Notes: generated by a model not told the origin, from the letters alone. A stretch of DNA of 56,399 bases from an uncultured Limosilactobacillus sp. (GCA_944327195.1 CALVGV010000012.1:1-56399); one strand, 5' to 3'; positions 43,734 to 51,577 are shown, numbered from the stretch's first letter. Translations and numbers: made by a program.

Positions 43734-44186
43734 TTAATCCTCATCACTTTCTTGCAAGAGCGCCCGTTGCAGGGCCCACCAGGCGAGGGTGGCGCACTTG
43801 ATCCGGGCCGGGAACTCCATGATGCTGGTCAGCACCTGGGCGTCGCCGAGGGCGTCCAGGTCCGCTTGGGGGTGATCCTTGCCAATCGCCATGTCAGAGA
43901 AGGTCTTGGCCATCTTCAGCGCCTCCTCCTTCTTCTTGCCCTTGACCGCGGCGGTCATCATCGAGGCCGAGGCCTGGCTGATCGTGCAGCCCTCGCCGGT
44001 GAAGGCCACCTCCTTGATCCGCTCCTGGTCGTCCAGGTTGATCTGGAGGTTGATCACGTCGCCGCAGGTCGGGTTGTTGAGGATGATCTGGTGGGTGGCC
44101 GCCGCCAGCTTCCCCTTGTTGTGGGGGTTGGCGGCGTGGTCTAAGATCACTTCCCGGTAGAGGTTATTTAGTTTCTCCAGTCCCAA
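43734..44186 (-). CDS. sufU: Iron-sulfur assembly sulfur carrier SufU
   Basis: A 150-residue zinc-dependent sulfurtransferase that accepts sulfur from SufS. The three zinc/sulfur cysteines lie in NPTCGD (about 41), [10 protein letters not shown] (about 66) and [12 protein letters not shown] (about 128). The start is TTG at 44186, ten bases after AAGGAG; this gives [18 protein letters not shown], which aligns with known SufU N-termini, while no ATG fits. It overlaps the sufS end by about 20 bases. Fourth gene of the operon. Confidence 0.9.
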   Translation of the reverse strand: MGLEKLNNLYREVILDHAANPHNKGKLAAATHQIILNNPTCGDVINLQINLDDQERIKEVAFTGEGCTISQASASMMTAAVKGKKKEEALKMAKTFSDMAIGKDHPQADLDALGDAQVLTSIMEFPARIKCATLAWWALQRALLQESDED

Positions 44187-45408
44187 TTCTAAAGAACTCC
44201 TTTGCTTTCTTAATCGCCGCCACCAGCCGGTCAACGTCGGCTAGCGAGTTGTAAATGTAGAAACTGGCCCGGGCGGTCGCCGGCACGCCCAGCTCTTCCA
44301 TCAGCGGTTGGGCGCAGTGGTGGCCGGCACGGACGGCGATCCCCTCCATGTCGAGGGCGGTCGCCAGGTCGTGGGGGTGAAGGTGGCCGAGGTTGAAGGC
44401 CACCACCCCGGTGTGCTTGGCCGGGTCGTGGGGGCCGTAGACGGTCACTTCCGGAATCTGGGCCAGCTGCGGTAGGAGGCGGTCAACTAGCTTTTGCTCG
44501 TGGGCGGCCACCTGCTCCATCCCCAGCTGGTTCAGGTAGTCGATCGCCGCCGCCAGGCCGACCGCCCCGGCGATGTTTTGGGTGCCGGCCTCGAACTTGT
44601 AGGGAATCGGCGCCCAGGTGCTTTCCTGGCGGTGGACCTCCCCGATCATCTCGCCGCCGTACTGGTAGGGCGGCATGGCCTCCAAGAGGGCGGCCTTGCC
44701 GTAGAGGACGCCGATCCCGGTTGGCGCCATCAGCTTGTGGCCGGAGAAGGCGTAGAAGTCGGCGTCCAAATCCTGGACGTCCACCGGCATGTGCGGCACC
44801 GCCTGGGCGCCGTCGGCCACCAGCACCGCCCCGTGGGCGTGGGCCAATTCGGCCAGCTCCTTGATCGGGTTGACGGTGCCGAGGACGTTGGTGGCATGGG
44901 CGATTGCCACCAGCTTGGTCTTATCGGTGATCAGTTCCCGGGCCTGGGCCATGTCCAGCTCGCCCTCGTCGGTCAATCCGATGTACTTGAGGGTCGCCCC
45001 CTTCTTTTTGGCCAGCTGCTGCCAGGGGATCAGGTTGCTGTGGTGCTCGGCAATCGAGATCACGATCTCGTCGCCGGCCTCAATATTGGCCTCCCCGTAG
45101 GTGGCCGCCACCAGGTTGAGGGCGTCGGTGCAGCCCTTGGTGAAGACGACCTCCTCGGGCTTGGCGGCGTTGATGAAGGCCTGGACGGTCCGCCGGGCGG
45201 CCTCGTAGTCGGCAGTGGCCCGCTCGGCCAGGGTGTGGACGCCGCGGTGGACGTTGGCGTTGTCGGTCTGGTAGAAGTGCATCAGTTGCTTGAGGACCGG
45301 GGTCGGCCGTTGGGCGGTCGCCGCGTTGTCGAGGTAGACGAGCGGCTCGCCGTTGACCTCCTGGTCGAGGATCGGGAAGTCGGCCCGCAGTTTGCTAAAG
45401 GTTTCCAT
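44164..45408 (-). CDS. sufS: Cysteine desulfurase SufS
   Basis: A 414-residue PLP enzyme that takes sulfur from cysteine as an enzyme persulfide. N-terminal VYLDNAATAQRP, IAEHHSNLIPWQ, DGAQAVPHMPVDVQDLDADFYAFSGHKLMAPTGIGVLYG with the PLP lysine near 225, and the catalytic cysteine in VRAGHHCAQPLM near 362 are all intact. AAGGAAG precedes the ATG. It overlaps sufD by 14 bases. Confidence 0.96.
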   Translation of the reverse strand: METFSKLRADFPILDQEVNGEPLVYLDNAATAQRPTPVLKQLMHFYQTDNANVHRGVHTLAERATADYEAARRTVQAFINAAKPEEVVFTKGCTDALNLVAATYGEANIEAGDEIVISIAEHHSNLIPWQQLAKKKGATLKYIGLTDEGELDMAQARELITDKTKLVAIAHATNVLGTVNPIKELAELAHAHGAVLVADGAQAVPHMPVDVQDLDADFYAFSGHKLMAPTGIGVLYGKAALLEAMPPYQYGGEMIGEVHRQESTWAPIPYKFEAGTQNIAGAVGLAAAIDYLNQLGMEQVAAHEQKLVDRLLPQLAQIPEVTVYGPHDPAKHTGVVAFNLGHLHPHDLATALDMEGIAVRAGHHCAQPLMEELGVPATARASFYIYNSLADVDRLVAAIKKAKEFFRIGTGETK

Positions 45409-46678
45409 CGGTCAACTTCCTTTCCAAAATCGCGATCAATTCTTCGCGAACCCGCTTGGCCGGGATGGCGGCGATCACCGAGCTGAGGAAACCGCGGATG
45501 ACCATGTGCTCGGCCACCGGCCGCGGGATCCCCCGACTCATCAGGTAGTTCATCTGAACCGGGTTGACCGGGCCAACGCTGGCGGCGTGGCCGGCGATGA
45601 CGTCGTTTTCGTCGATCAGAAGGATCGGGTTGGCATCCCCGCGGCAGTCCGGCGACATCATCAGGACCCGGTTTTGCTGCTCGGCGTTGGCGTCGTGGGC
45701 GCCGTGGATGATCTCGCCGATCCCGTTGAAGACCAGGTGGGACTTGCCGAGCAGGACCCCGCGCTGGTTGATGTTCCCGGTGGTGTGCTGACCGTGGTGG
45801 GTAACCCGGTTGTTGATGCCGACGTGCTGGTCGCCGGTGGTGACGGCGATCAGCTTGGAGTCGCCCTCGCCGCCCTCGCCGGTCAGTTCGGAGTCCATGT
45901 CGCCAACCGTGTCGCCGCCGTTCATCAGGCCGACCGCCCATTCGACCTTGGCGTCGCGGCCGATGTTGGCGCGGCGCTTGAAGTAGGTCAGTGTCTGGTC
46001 GCCGAGTTCGTCGAGCGAGGAGAAGTTGACGTGGCTCCCCCGGCGGGCGTCGATTTCGACCATCAGGCTGGCCCGGTTGGCCGCCGTCCCCAGGGTGGTG
46101 GTGTGTTGGAGGACGCTGACGCTGCTGCCGGGTTCGGTCACGATCAGCAGGTGGGCGTTGAACTCGCGGTCCGCTACGGTGCTGTCCTGAACCAGGTCAA
46201 CTTCAACCGGTTGATCCACCTGGACGCCCTTTGGCACGTAGAGGAAGACCCCGGAATTGAGGTAGGCCAGGTGGTAGGCGGTCAGCTTGTTTTCGTCCGG
46301 CTTGACGATCGCCATCAGCTGGTCAGCCACCAGGTCGGGGAACTGGTCGAGGGCGGCGAAGAGGTCCATCAGCTTGACCCCCTGGTCGGCCCAGGTCTTT
46401 GGCAGGTGGACGTCGACGGTAGTTTGGCCGACCTGGACCAGGCGGATTGCTTCCTCCTTGATTTCGGGAAGGTCCGGCGTGGCCGTCGATTCGGTGAAGG
46501 TCAGGGCCGGTTGCTTGGCGAAGAGGTCCCAGTCGCTGAAGTTGAAGCGGGCCATCTTCGGCATCCGGCTGGCGGCGAAGTGGTCAAAGGCCGCTTGCCG
46601 GCGGGCCACCAAAGCGGCCGGCTCGCCGTGGGCGGTCGCGGCGGCGGTTAGTTGCTCCTTTGCTGCTGTTTTATCCAT
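45395..46678 (-). CDS. sufD: Fe-S cluster assembly protein SufD
   Basis: A 427-residue SufB-like beta-helix partner in SufBCD. KMARFNFSDWDLF near residue 37, GVFLYVPKGVQVDQPVEVDLV near residue 148, LLGKSHLVFNGIGEIIHGAHDANAEQQNRVL near residue 310 and the C-terminal MSRGIPRPVAEHMVIRGFL mirror SufB. It starts 11 bases beyond the sufC stop. Second gene of sufCDSUB. Confidence 0.94.
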   Translation of the reverse strand: MDKTAAKEQLTAAATAHGEPAALVARRQAAFDHFAASRMPKMARFNFSDWDLFAKQPALTFTESTATPDLPEIKEEAIRLVQVGQTTVDVHLPKTWADQGVKLMDLFAALDQFPDLVADQLMAIVKPDENKLTAYHLAYLNSGVFLYVPKGVQVDQPVEVDLVQDSTVADREFNAHLLIVTEPGSSVSVLQHTTTLGTAANRASLMVEIDARRGSHVNFSSLDELGDQTLTYFKRRANIGRDAKVEWAVGLMNGGDTVGDMDSELTGEGGEGDSKLIAVTTGDQHVGINNRVTHHGQHTTGNINQRGVLLGKSHLVFNGIGEIIHGAHDANAEQQNRVLMMSPDCRGDANPILLIDENDVIAGHAASVGPVNPVQMNYLMSRGIPRPVAEHMVIRGFLSSVIAAIPAKRVREELIAILERKLTDGNL

Positions 46679-46689
46679 GAGAACGCCCC

Positions 46690-47487
46690 CTAGTTTTCGT
46701 CGTCAACCAGCTTGATGTCGAGGCCAAGCTCGTCGCGCAATCCGGCGTAGCCTTCCTTTTCCAGCTGCTTGGCCAGGTCCGGCCCACCGGTCTTGACGAT
46801 CCGGCCGCCCATCATCACGTGGACGGTGTCGGGCACAATGTAGTTGAGCAGGCGTTGGTAGTGGGTGATGATCAGCGAGCCAAAGTTGTCGCCGCGCATC
46901 GAGTTGACCCCCTTGGCAACCACCTTGAGGGCGTCGATGTCGAGCCCGGAGTCGATTTCGTCGAGGATGGCAAAGGTTGGTTCGATCATCAAGAGCTGGA
47001 GGATTTCGTTGCGCTTCTTTTCCCCGCCGGAGAAGCCTTCGTTGAGGTAGCGCTCGGTCATCGATTCGCTCATGTCGAGCAGCTTGAGGTTCTTGTCGAG
47101 CTTCTTGATGAAGTCCATTACCGAGATCTGGTCGTCCTTGGCGCGGCGGGCGTTGATGGCGGCACGGAGAAATTCGGCGTTGGTGACCCCTTGGATTTCG
47201 GCCGGGTACTGCATGGCCAAAAAGAGGCCGCGGCGGGCCCGCTCGTCAACCGGCATGTCGAGGATGCTGGTGCCGTCGAGCAGGATGTCCCCCTGAGTGA
47301 CCTCGTAGCCCGGTTGGCCCATGATCGTTTGCGAGAGGGTGGACTTCCCGGTCCCGTTTGGCCCCATGATGGCGTGGATCTCGCCGGAGTGCATTTCGAG
47401 GTTGACCCCGGTCAGGATTTCCTTTTGCTTCTTGGTTTCATCGTCGGTGACCGCAACGTGCAGGTCCTTCACTTCAAGTGTCGCCAT
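46690..47487 (-). CDS. sufC: Fe-S assembly ATPase SufC
   Basis: A 265-residue ABC-type ATPase that drives SufBD. Walker A GPNGTGKSTL near residue 40, signature FSGGEKKRNEI near residue 153, Walker B FAILDEIDSGLD near residue 170 and the H-loop ITHYQRLL are present, with the SufC-specific MQYPAEIQGVTNAEFLR. ATG at 47487 follows GGAGGAATTTGAAC. First gene of the operon, promoter -10 at 47568-47573. Confidence 0.96.
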   Translation of the reverse strand: MATLEVKDLHVAVTDDETKKQKEILTGVNLEMHSGEIHAIMGPNGTGKSTLSQTIMGQPGYEVTQGDILLDGTSILDMPVDERARRGLFLAMQYPAEIQGVTNAEFLRAAINARRAKDDQISVMDFIKKLDKNLKLLDMSESMTERYLNEGFSGGEKKRNEILQLLMIEPTFAILDEIDSGLDIDALKVVAKGVNSMRGDNFGSLIITHYQRLLNYIVPDTVHVMMGGRIVKTGGPDLAKQLEKEGYAGLRDELGLDIKLVDDEN

Positions 47488-47567
47488 GTTCAAATTCCTC
47501 CAGATCATTATTAATATTCCATTTTCCGCCCGACGCGCATGCCGAGTTTTGAAAACGCTATAGGTCT

Positions 47568-47573
47568 ATTATA
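47568..47573 (-). promoter_or_regulatory. -10 element of the suf operon with nearby cre-like site
   Basis: Perfect minus-strand TATAAT about 80 bases upstream of sufC; the -35 is weak. A cre-like TGAAAACGCTATAG lies at 47551-47564, next to the probable start of transcription (12 of 14 positions fit the consensus). Confidence 0.5.
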
Positions 47574-47734
47574 GCCACAAGTAGCGGAGATAACCTTAGT
47601 AATTTCCCCAATTTAAAGATTTTTGTGAATCCCGGCGCAATTTTGGGGTATCATGATGATAACGGATTCAAAAATATTCCGTTACGGAATATTCGACTGG
47701 GACCCTTTCCCACATCTGTGGATTCCATAAGGGG

Positions 47735-47885
47735 GGCCTCCGGGGAGCAGCTTCCGCGGGCTGGAACATGGGGGGCGCGACTTTGAGCCCTAGCTTCGCC
47801 AGGTCTCGAAGCTCGGCCCTCCCTAAGCGGCAGAGCCGCTAAGGGAGTTTCCCCATTGAGCCCGTGGGTCTGCTCCCCTCCGGCC
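47735..47885 (+). repeat. Structured interspersed repeat R7 (class C)
   Basis: GGCCTCCGGGGAGCAG at the left and CTGCTCCCCTCCGGCC at the right. Outer stem GCGGGCT/AGCCCGT, inner stem ATGGGG/CCCCAT, hairpin CTTTGAG..CTCGAAG (one G-T pair), hairpin CTCCCTAAGCGGC..GCCGCTAAGGGAG. Left member of the inverted pair R7-R8 between sufC and feoA. Confidence 0.85.
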
Positions 47886-48055
47886 CCGGCAACGATGTGC
47901 TTTCTCGGCAACAAATTGGTAGAAGATTCAATTCTTGCCTCCGCTATTAGGAACAAGGCGTCGCTCCGTGGTGAATTGCTCACCCGGCTACGATCACGAC
48001 TTGTGGTAATTGTTGCCCACTCACAAGCAGTTGCATTCGCAACCTTGCGTTGCCG
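47886..48055. other. Spacer between inverted repeats R7 and R8
   Basis: 170 bp, no gene. Its ends extend the pair symmetry (CCCGGCAACG at the left, CGTTGCCGGG at the right). The stretch 48009-48039 matches the R5-R6 spacer. Confidence 0.6.
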
Positions 48056-48206
48056 GGCCGGAGCGGAGCGAAAATGCGGGCCAAGATGGTGAGATTTCAC
48101 TTGGCGGGTTTCCCGCCTAGTGAAAGGCCAAGCTTTGAGACCCAGAAGGGGGCTCAAAGTTGTGCCCACCATCGTCACGGCCCGCAATTTTCGCGGAGCG
48201 GAGGCC
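48056..48206 (-). repeat. Structured interspersed repeat R8 (class A)
   Basis: GGCCGGAGCGGAG to GGAGCGGAGGCC. Outer stem GCGGGCC/GGCCCGC, inner stem GATGGTG/CACCATC, hairpin TTTCACT-GGCGGG..CCCGCC-AGTGAAA, hairpin CTTTGAG..CTCAAAG. It ends 40 bases before the feoA start, too close for a promoter in between, so it probably lies in the feoAB leader. Confidence 0.85.
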
Positions 48207-48246
48207 CCACCACTAACCAGACTTCGATCACAAGGAGGAGATTATC

Positions 48247-48450
48247 TTGTCACCAAAAAACTACACCCTCCATCACTTCAACCAAATCGAGCGGGCAACG
48301 CTGACCCGGCTTCACAACCTCGGCCTCTACGACGGCGAGGTGGTCACCCTGATTCAGCGCTACCCCTTCCACGGACCGGTGATCATCGAAAATGACCACC
48401 AGCGGATCGCCCTGCGTTACAAAGTCTTTGCCACCTTGGCGGGGGAATAG
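48247..48450 (+). CDS. feoA: Ferrous iron transport protein FeoA
   Basis: A 67-residue SH3-like protein that assists FeoB. The pattern ERATLTRLHNLGLYDGEVVTLIQRYPFHGPVIIENDHQRIALRYKVF is typical of FeoA (loop, glycine at LGL, and the IALR strand). The start is TTG at 48247 after AAGGAGGAG; no ATG is in range. It is two bases upstream of feoB. Iron supply beside the suf operon is a sensible neighbourhood. Confidence 0.88.
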   Translation: MSPKNYTLHHFNQIERATLTRLHNLGLYDGEVVTLIQRYPFHGPVIIENDHQRIALRYKVFATLAGE

Positions 48451-48452
48451 CT

Positions 48453-50438
48453 ATGGAAATTGCCCTGATTGGAAACCCGAATACCGGGAAAACCACCCTC
48501 TTCAACAGCCTCACCACCAACTACGCCACCGTCGGCAACTGGACCGGGGTGACGGTCGAAAAGAAGATGGGCCAGCTCAAAAACGCCGCCGCCAAGCTGA
48601 TTGACCTACCCGGCGTCTACTCGCTGACCCCGCTCACCAAGGACGAGGAGGTCGTCACCCGCTACCTGCTAGAAAACCGGCCCGATCTGATCCTAAACGT
48701 CACCAACGCCGGCCAGCTGAAACGCAACCTCCTGCTGACCCTGGAGGTGCGCGAGTTCGGCCAGCCGATGATCTTGAACCTCAACATGATCGACGACCTC
48801 AAGCGCCAGGGGGTGGCCTTCGACTTCGCCACCCTTAGCGCCCGCCTCGGTTGCCCGGTGATGGCCACCAACGCCCGCAACCAGGACGGGATCAAGGCCT
48901 TAAACGCCGCCCTGGTCAAGCAACCCGCCGAACAGGAGCCGCTGGTCCTCGACTACCCGCCGATGGTCAAGGAGGCGATCCGCCAGGCCAGCCAGGCCCT
49001 GGTCAAGGACTACGACTACCAGGAGGCCGACGCCCGCTGGCTGGCGATCCAGTACATGAACAAGAACAAGGTCGTCCGCCGCTACGCCGCCTTCAAGGAC
49101 CTCAAGCCCCTGCTGTCGATGCTGGCCTACTACGACGCCCAGCACTTCGACGACAAGATCTTCAACACCCGGCTCGACTTCATCGAGGACACCCTGGCGG
49201 CGGCGCGGGAGAAGCTCAGCGACCAGCAGCCGCGCGAGTTCTCCAACCAGGTCGACAAGGTGATCACCAACCCGATCCTCGGTCTGCCGATCTTCTGCCT
49301 GATCTTCCTCTTGATCTTCAAGCTCTCCTTCGACTGGGTCGGCACGCCGATTTCCGACCTGCTCGACTCCTTCATCTCCGGGCCCTTCTCGACCGCCGTT
49401 AACCACTGGCTGACCGCCGCCGGGGCCCTGCCGGTCTTGCGCTCGCTGGTGGTCAACGGCCTGATCGCCGGGGTCGGCGGGGTGCTGGTCTTCGTGCCGC
49501 AAATCTTCACCCTCTTCGCCTGCATCTCGATTTTGGAAGACTCGGGTTACATGGCGCGGGCGGCGCTGGTGACCGACCGGCTGATGCAGCTGATCGGCCT
49601 CAATGGCAAGTCCTTCATCCCGCTGATCATCGGCTTTGGCTGCAACGTCACCGGGATCATGGCGGCCCGGACGATCGAGCAGCCCAAGGAGCGGCTGGTC
49701 ACCACCCTGATCTCGCCCTTCATGTCCTGCTCGGCCCGCCTGCCGATCTACGGCCTGGTGGTGGCCGCCTTCTTCCCTAAGCACCAGGCCCTGATCGTGC
49801 TGTCGATCTACCTACTGGGGATCGTGGTCGCCCTGGCGGTGGCCAAGGGCTACCAGCTCTTCTTCCACACCTCCGACAGCTCGGTCTTCATCGTTGAGCT
49901 GCCCGAGTACCACCTGCCACGGCTGGACGTGATCTGGCATAGCACCTGGGACAAGAGCAAGGGCTTCGTCCACAAGGCGGGGACGGTGATCTTTGCCGGG
50001 ACGGTGCTGATCTGGCTGATGTCCTCCTTTGGCCTCTCCGGCTACACCACCGACCCGGCCAACAGCTTCGCCGCCCTGCTGGGCAAGGCCCTCCTGCCGC
50101 TCCTGGCCCCGCTGGGGATCACCCACTGGGAGATCATCTCGGCCCTCTTCACCGGGGTGCTGGCCAAGGAGGTCATCACCTCGAGCATGATGGTGATGTT
50201 CCACTCGGCCAACCAGGCGGCCCTGATCGGCGCCCTCGGCTCCTTCATGACGCCGGTGGCCGCCTACGCCCTCTTGGCCTTCATCCTCCTCTACTCGCCC
50301 TGCTTTGCCACTTTGGGGACGATCAAGCAGGAAACCGGGTCGACCAAGTGGATGCTCTGGTCACTGATGCTGAGCCTCCTGATTGGCTACGGGGTTTCGA
50401 TGCTGATCTACGTTGGGGGAACGCTGCTACTTGGTTAG
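48453..50438 (+). CDS. feoB: Ferrous iron transporter FeoB
   Basis: A 661-residue GTPase-coupled Fe(II) importer. G1 is GNPNTGKTTLFN near residue 8, G2 region TVGNWTGVTVEKK, G3 DLPGVYSL near residue 52, and G4 NMID near residue 112. Two gate motifs are present: IIGFGCNVTGIMAARTIE near residue 387 and SPFMSCSARLPIYGLV near residue 423. A second set of membrane helices follows. FeoC is absent. Length is at the short end for FeoB. Repeat R9 begins one base after its stop. Confidence 0.94.
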   Translation: MEIALIGNPNTGKTTLFNSLTTNYATVGNWTGVTVEKKMGQLKNAAAKLIDLPGVYSLTPLTKDEEVVTRYLLENRPDLILNVTNAGQLKRNLLLTLEVREFGQPMILNLNMIDDLKRQGVAFDFATLSARLGCPVMATNARNQDGIKALNAALVKQPAEQEPLVLDYPPMVKEAIRQASQALVKDYDYQEADARWLAIQYMNKNKVVRRYAAFKDLKPLLSMLAYYDAQHFDDKIFNTRLDFIEDTLAAAREKLSDQQPREFSNQVDKVITNPILGLPIFCLIFLLIFKLSFDWVGTPISDLLDSFISGPFSTAVNHWLTAAGALPVLRSLVVNGLIAGVGGVLVFVPQIFTLFACISILEDSGYMARAALVTDRLMQLIGLNGKSFIPLIIGFGCNVTGIMAARTIEQPKERLVTTLISPFMSCSARLPIYGLVVAAFFPKHQALIVLSIYLLGIVVALAVAKGYQLFFHTSDSSVFIVELPEYHLPRLDVIWHSTWDKSKGFVHKAGTVIFAGTVLIWLMSSFGLSGYTTDPANSFAALLGKALLPLLAPLGITHWEIISALFTGVLAKEVITSSMMVMFHSANQAALIGALGSFMTPVAAYALLAFILLYSPCFATLGTIKQETGSTKWMLWSLMLSLLIGYGVSMLIYVGGTLLLG

Positions 50439-50439
50439 G

Positions 50440-50585
50440 GGCCTCCGCTCCGGAAAATTGCGGGCCGTGACGATGGTGGGCACAACTTTGAGCCCCTCCG
50501 GGTCTCAAAGCTTGGCCTTTCACTAGGCGGTAAACCGCCAAGTGAAATTTCACCATCTTGGCCCGCATTTTCCTCCGCTCCGGCC
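50440..50585 (+). repeat. Structured interspersed repeat R9 (class A)
   Basis: GGCCTCCGCTCCGG to CTCCGCTCCGGCC. Outer stem GCGGGCC/GGCCCGC, inner stem GATGGTG/CACCATC, hairpin CTTTGAG..CTCAAAG, hairpin TTTCACT-GGCGGT..ACCGCC-AGTGAAA. Direct copies of CTCCGCTCCG flank the structure. It begins immediately after the feoB stop. Confidence 0.87.
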
Positions 50586-51111
50586 CGTCGGCAATCATCA
50601 TCACAGATCGTTATGAGGAAAAATGCAGCCATCCTCCAAAGGCCGTCAGCGGTCACCAGTTCTTAGAAACAATAGGAAATTAGGATCGCCAGCGCTAGGC
50701 ATCTTCCAGTCCTCCTTCCTAGTCATAAACTACTTTGACCGGATCCGAAGGACAACGTCAATCATCAAAGGTAAAAGCCACAAAGCGTTACTAGCAGCAT
50801 TCCATTAAGTCCTTTTTAACTGTTTATTTCGTCACTCGTTATTCCGCAACTAGCTCGTCCGTCTCGCGGAACCTAGCGTTGGCTATGGCTCATCCCCATC
50901 CGACGCCTAGAAAAGCTTCGCTGCCGGGGCCGGAGCGGAGCCGACGCAGCGTCAATTATCATCACGGGCAATTGTGCGGATATATGTACTTTTTACCCAG
51001 TAGGATCACCATCTCACGCCAACTATTTTGATCAAATCGGAGTACAGCTACCTCTAAATATTCTCACCCCCCTGCCCCCTCTCAGCGGCCGCGAGTTACA
51101 CTACCGTTGCC
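50586..51111. other. Spacer between inverted repeats R9 and R10
   Basis: 526 bp, no convincing gene; base composition is more AT-rich than the genes. A lone copy of the repeat end GGCCGGAGCGGAG is at 50928-50940, so the spacer itself contains a remnant. The right end GTTGCCGGCC matches the R7-R8 spacer end. Confidence 0.55.
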
Positions 51112-51261
51112 GGCCGGAGCGGAGCGAAAACGGGGGCCAAGATGGTGAAATTTCACTTGGCGATTTATCGCCTAGTGAAAGGCCGAGTTCTGAGACCCGT
51201 TCCGGGGCTCAGAATCGTGCCCACCATCGTCACGGCCACCGCTTTTCGCGGAGCGGAGGCC
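51112..51261 (-). repeat. Structured interspersed repeat R10 (class A)
   Basis: GGCCGGAGCGGAG to GGAGGCC. Outer stem GGGGGCC/GGCCACC (imperfect), inner stem GATGGTG/CACCATC, hairpin TTTCACT-GGCGAT..ATCGCC-AGTGAAA, and hairpin TTCTGAG..CTCAGAA, a compensated change relative to the usual CTTTGAG..CTCAAAG. Confidence 0.85.
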
Positions 51262-51267
51262 CCATCA

Positions 51268-51314
51268 AAGGTGCCACCCCGTTCCAGTTTCCCGGAAGCG
51301 GCGGAGTGGAGGCC
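51268..51314 (-). repeat. Right-end fragment of a class B repeat
   Basis: GTGCCACCCCGTTCCAGT followed by TTCCCGGAAGC and GGAGGCC matches the right third of R4. It lies between R10 and the Cys-rich gene, so a second element inserted or recombined here. Confidence 0.6.
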
Positions 51315-51338
51315 CCCCACAGAAAGGAATTGATTTTC

Positions 51339-51509
51339 ATGCTTTCATTTCTCGTCAACGCCGTCATTATCCTCGCCATCGTTGGCCTGGCCGCCTACCA
51401 GCTGGTCAAGGTCTTCAAGCGGTCGAAGAAGGGCAAGTGCGCCGCCTGCGATTATGATTGCGAGATCAAAAAACAGGTCAATTCGCAGCGCAATTCTGCT
51501 AAAATGTAG
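51339..51509 (+). CDS. FeoB-associated Cys-rich membrane protein
   Basis: A 56-residue protein with one N-terminal hydrophobic helix (LSFLVNAVIILAIVGLAAYQLV) followed by a basic stretch and a cysteine cluster (KGKCAACDYDCEIKKQ). This is the layout of the small FeoB-associated Cys-rich family found after feoB in Bacillota. ATG at 51339 follows AAAGGAA; a longer reading enters the repeat fragment. Here it is 900 bases from feoB because the R9-R10 composite lies between. Confidence 0.82.
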   Translation: MLSFLVNAVIILAIVGLAAYQLVKVFKRSKKGKCAACDYDCEIKKQVNSQRNSAKM

Positions 51510-51526
51510 ATAGACTGATCACGGAA

Positions 51527-51577
51527 TGAAAAAGCGGCCGCGCTCCCGGATAAGTCGGGGCGGCCGCTTTTTATACA
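51527..51577 (+). terminator. Terminator of the feo operon
   Basis: AAAGCGGCCGC and GCGGCCGCTTT arms followed by TTAT, after the Cys-rich gene. Confidence 0.85.

Noticed and set aside
50323-50656. Short minus-strand frames over R9
   Set aside because: They translate the structured repeat and overlap the feoB end; variation follows base pairing rather than codons.
11606-51338. Interpretation of the repeats as CRISPR arrays, IS200/IS605 ends or ordinary terminators
   Set aside because: They are not regularly spaced, have no cas genes or transposase nearby, are much larger than terminator hairpins and mostly lack T-runs. A mobile origin remains possible but is not shown by any transposase here.
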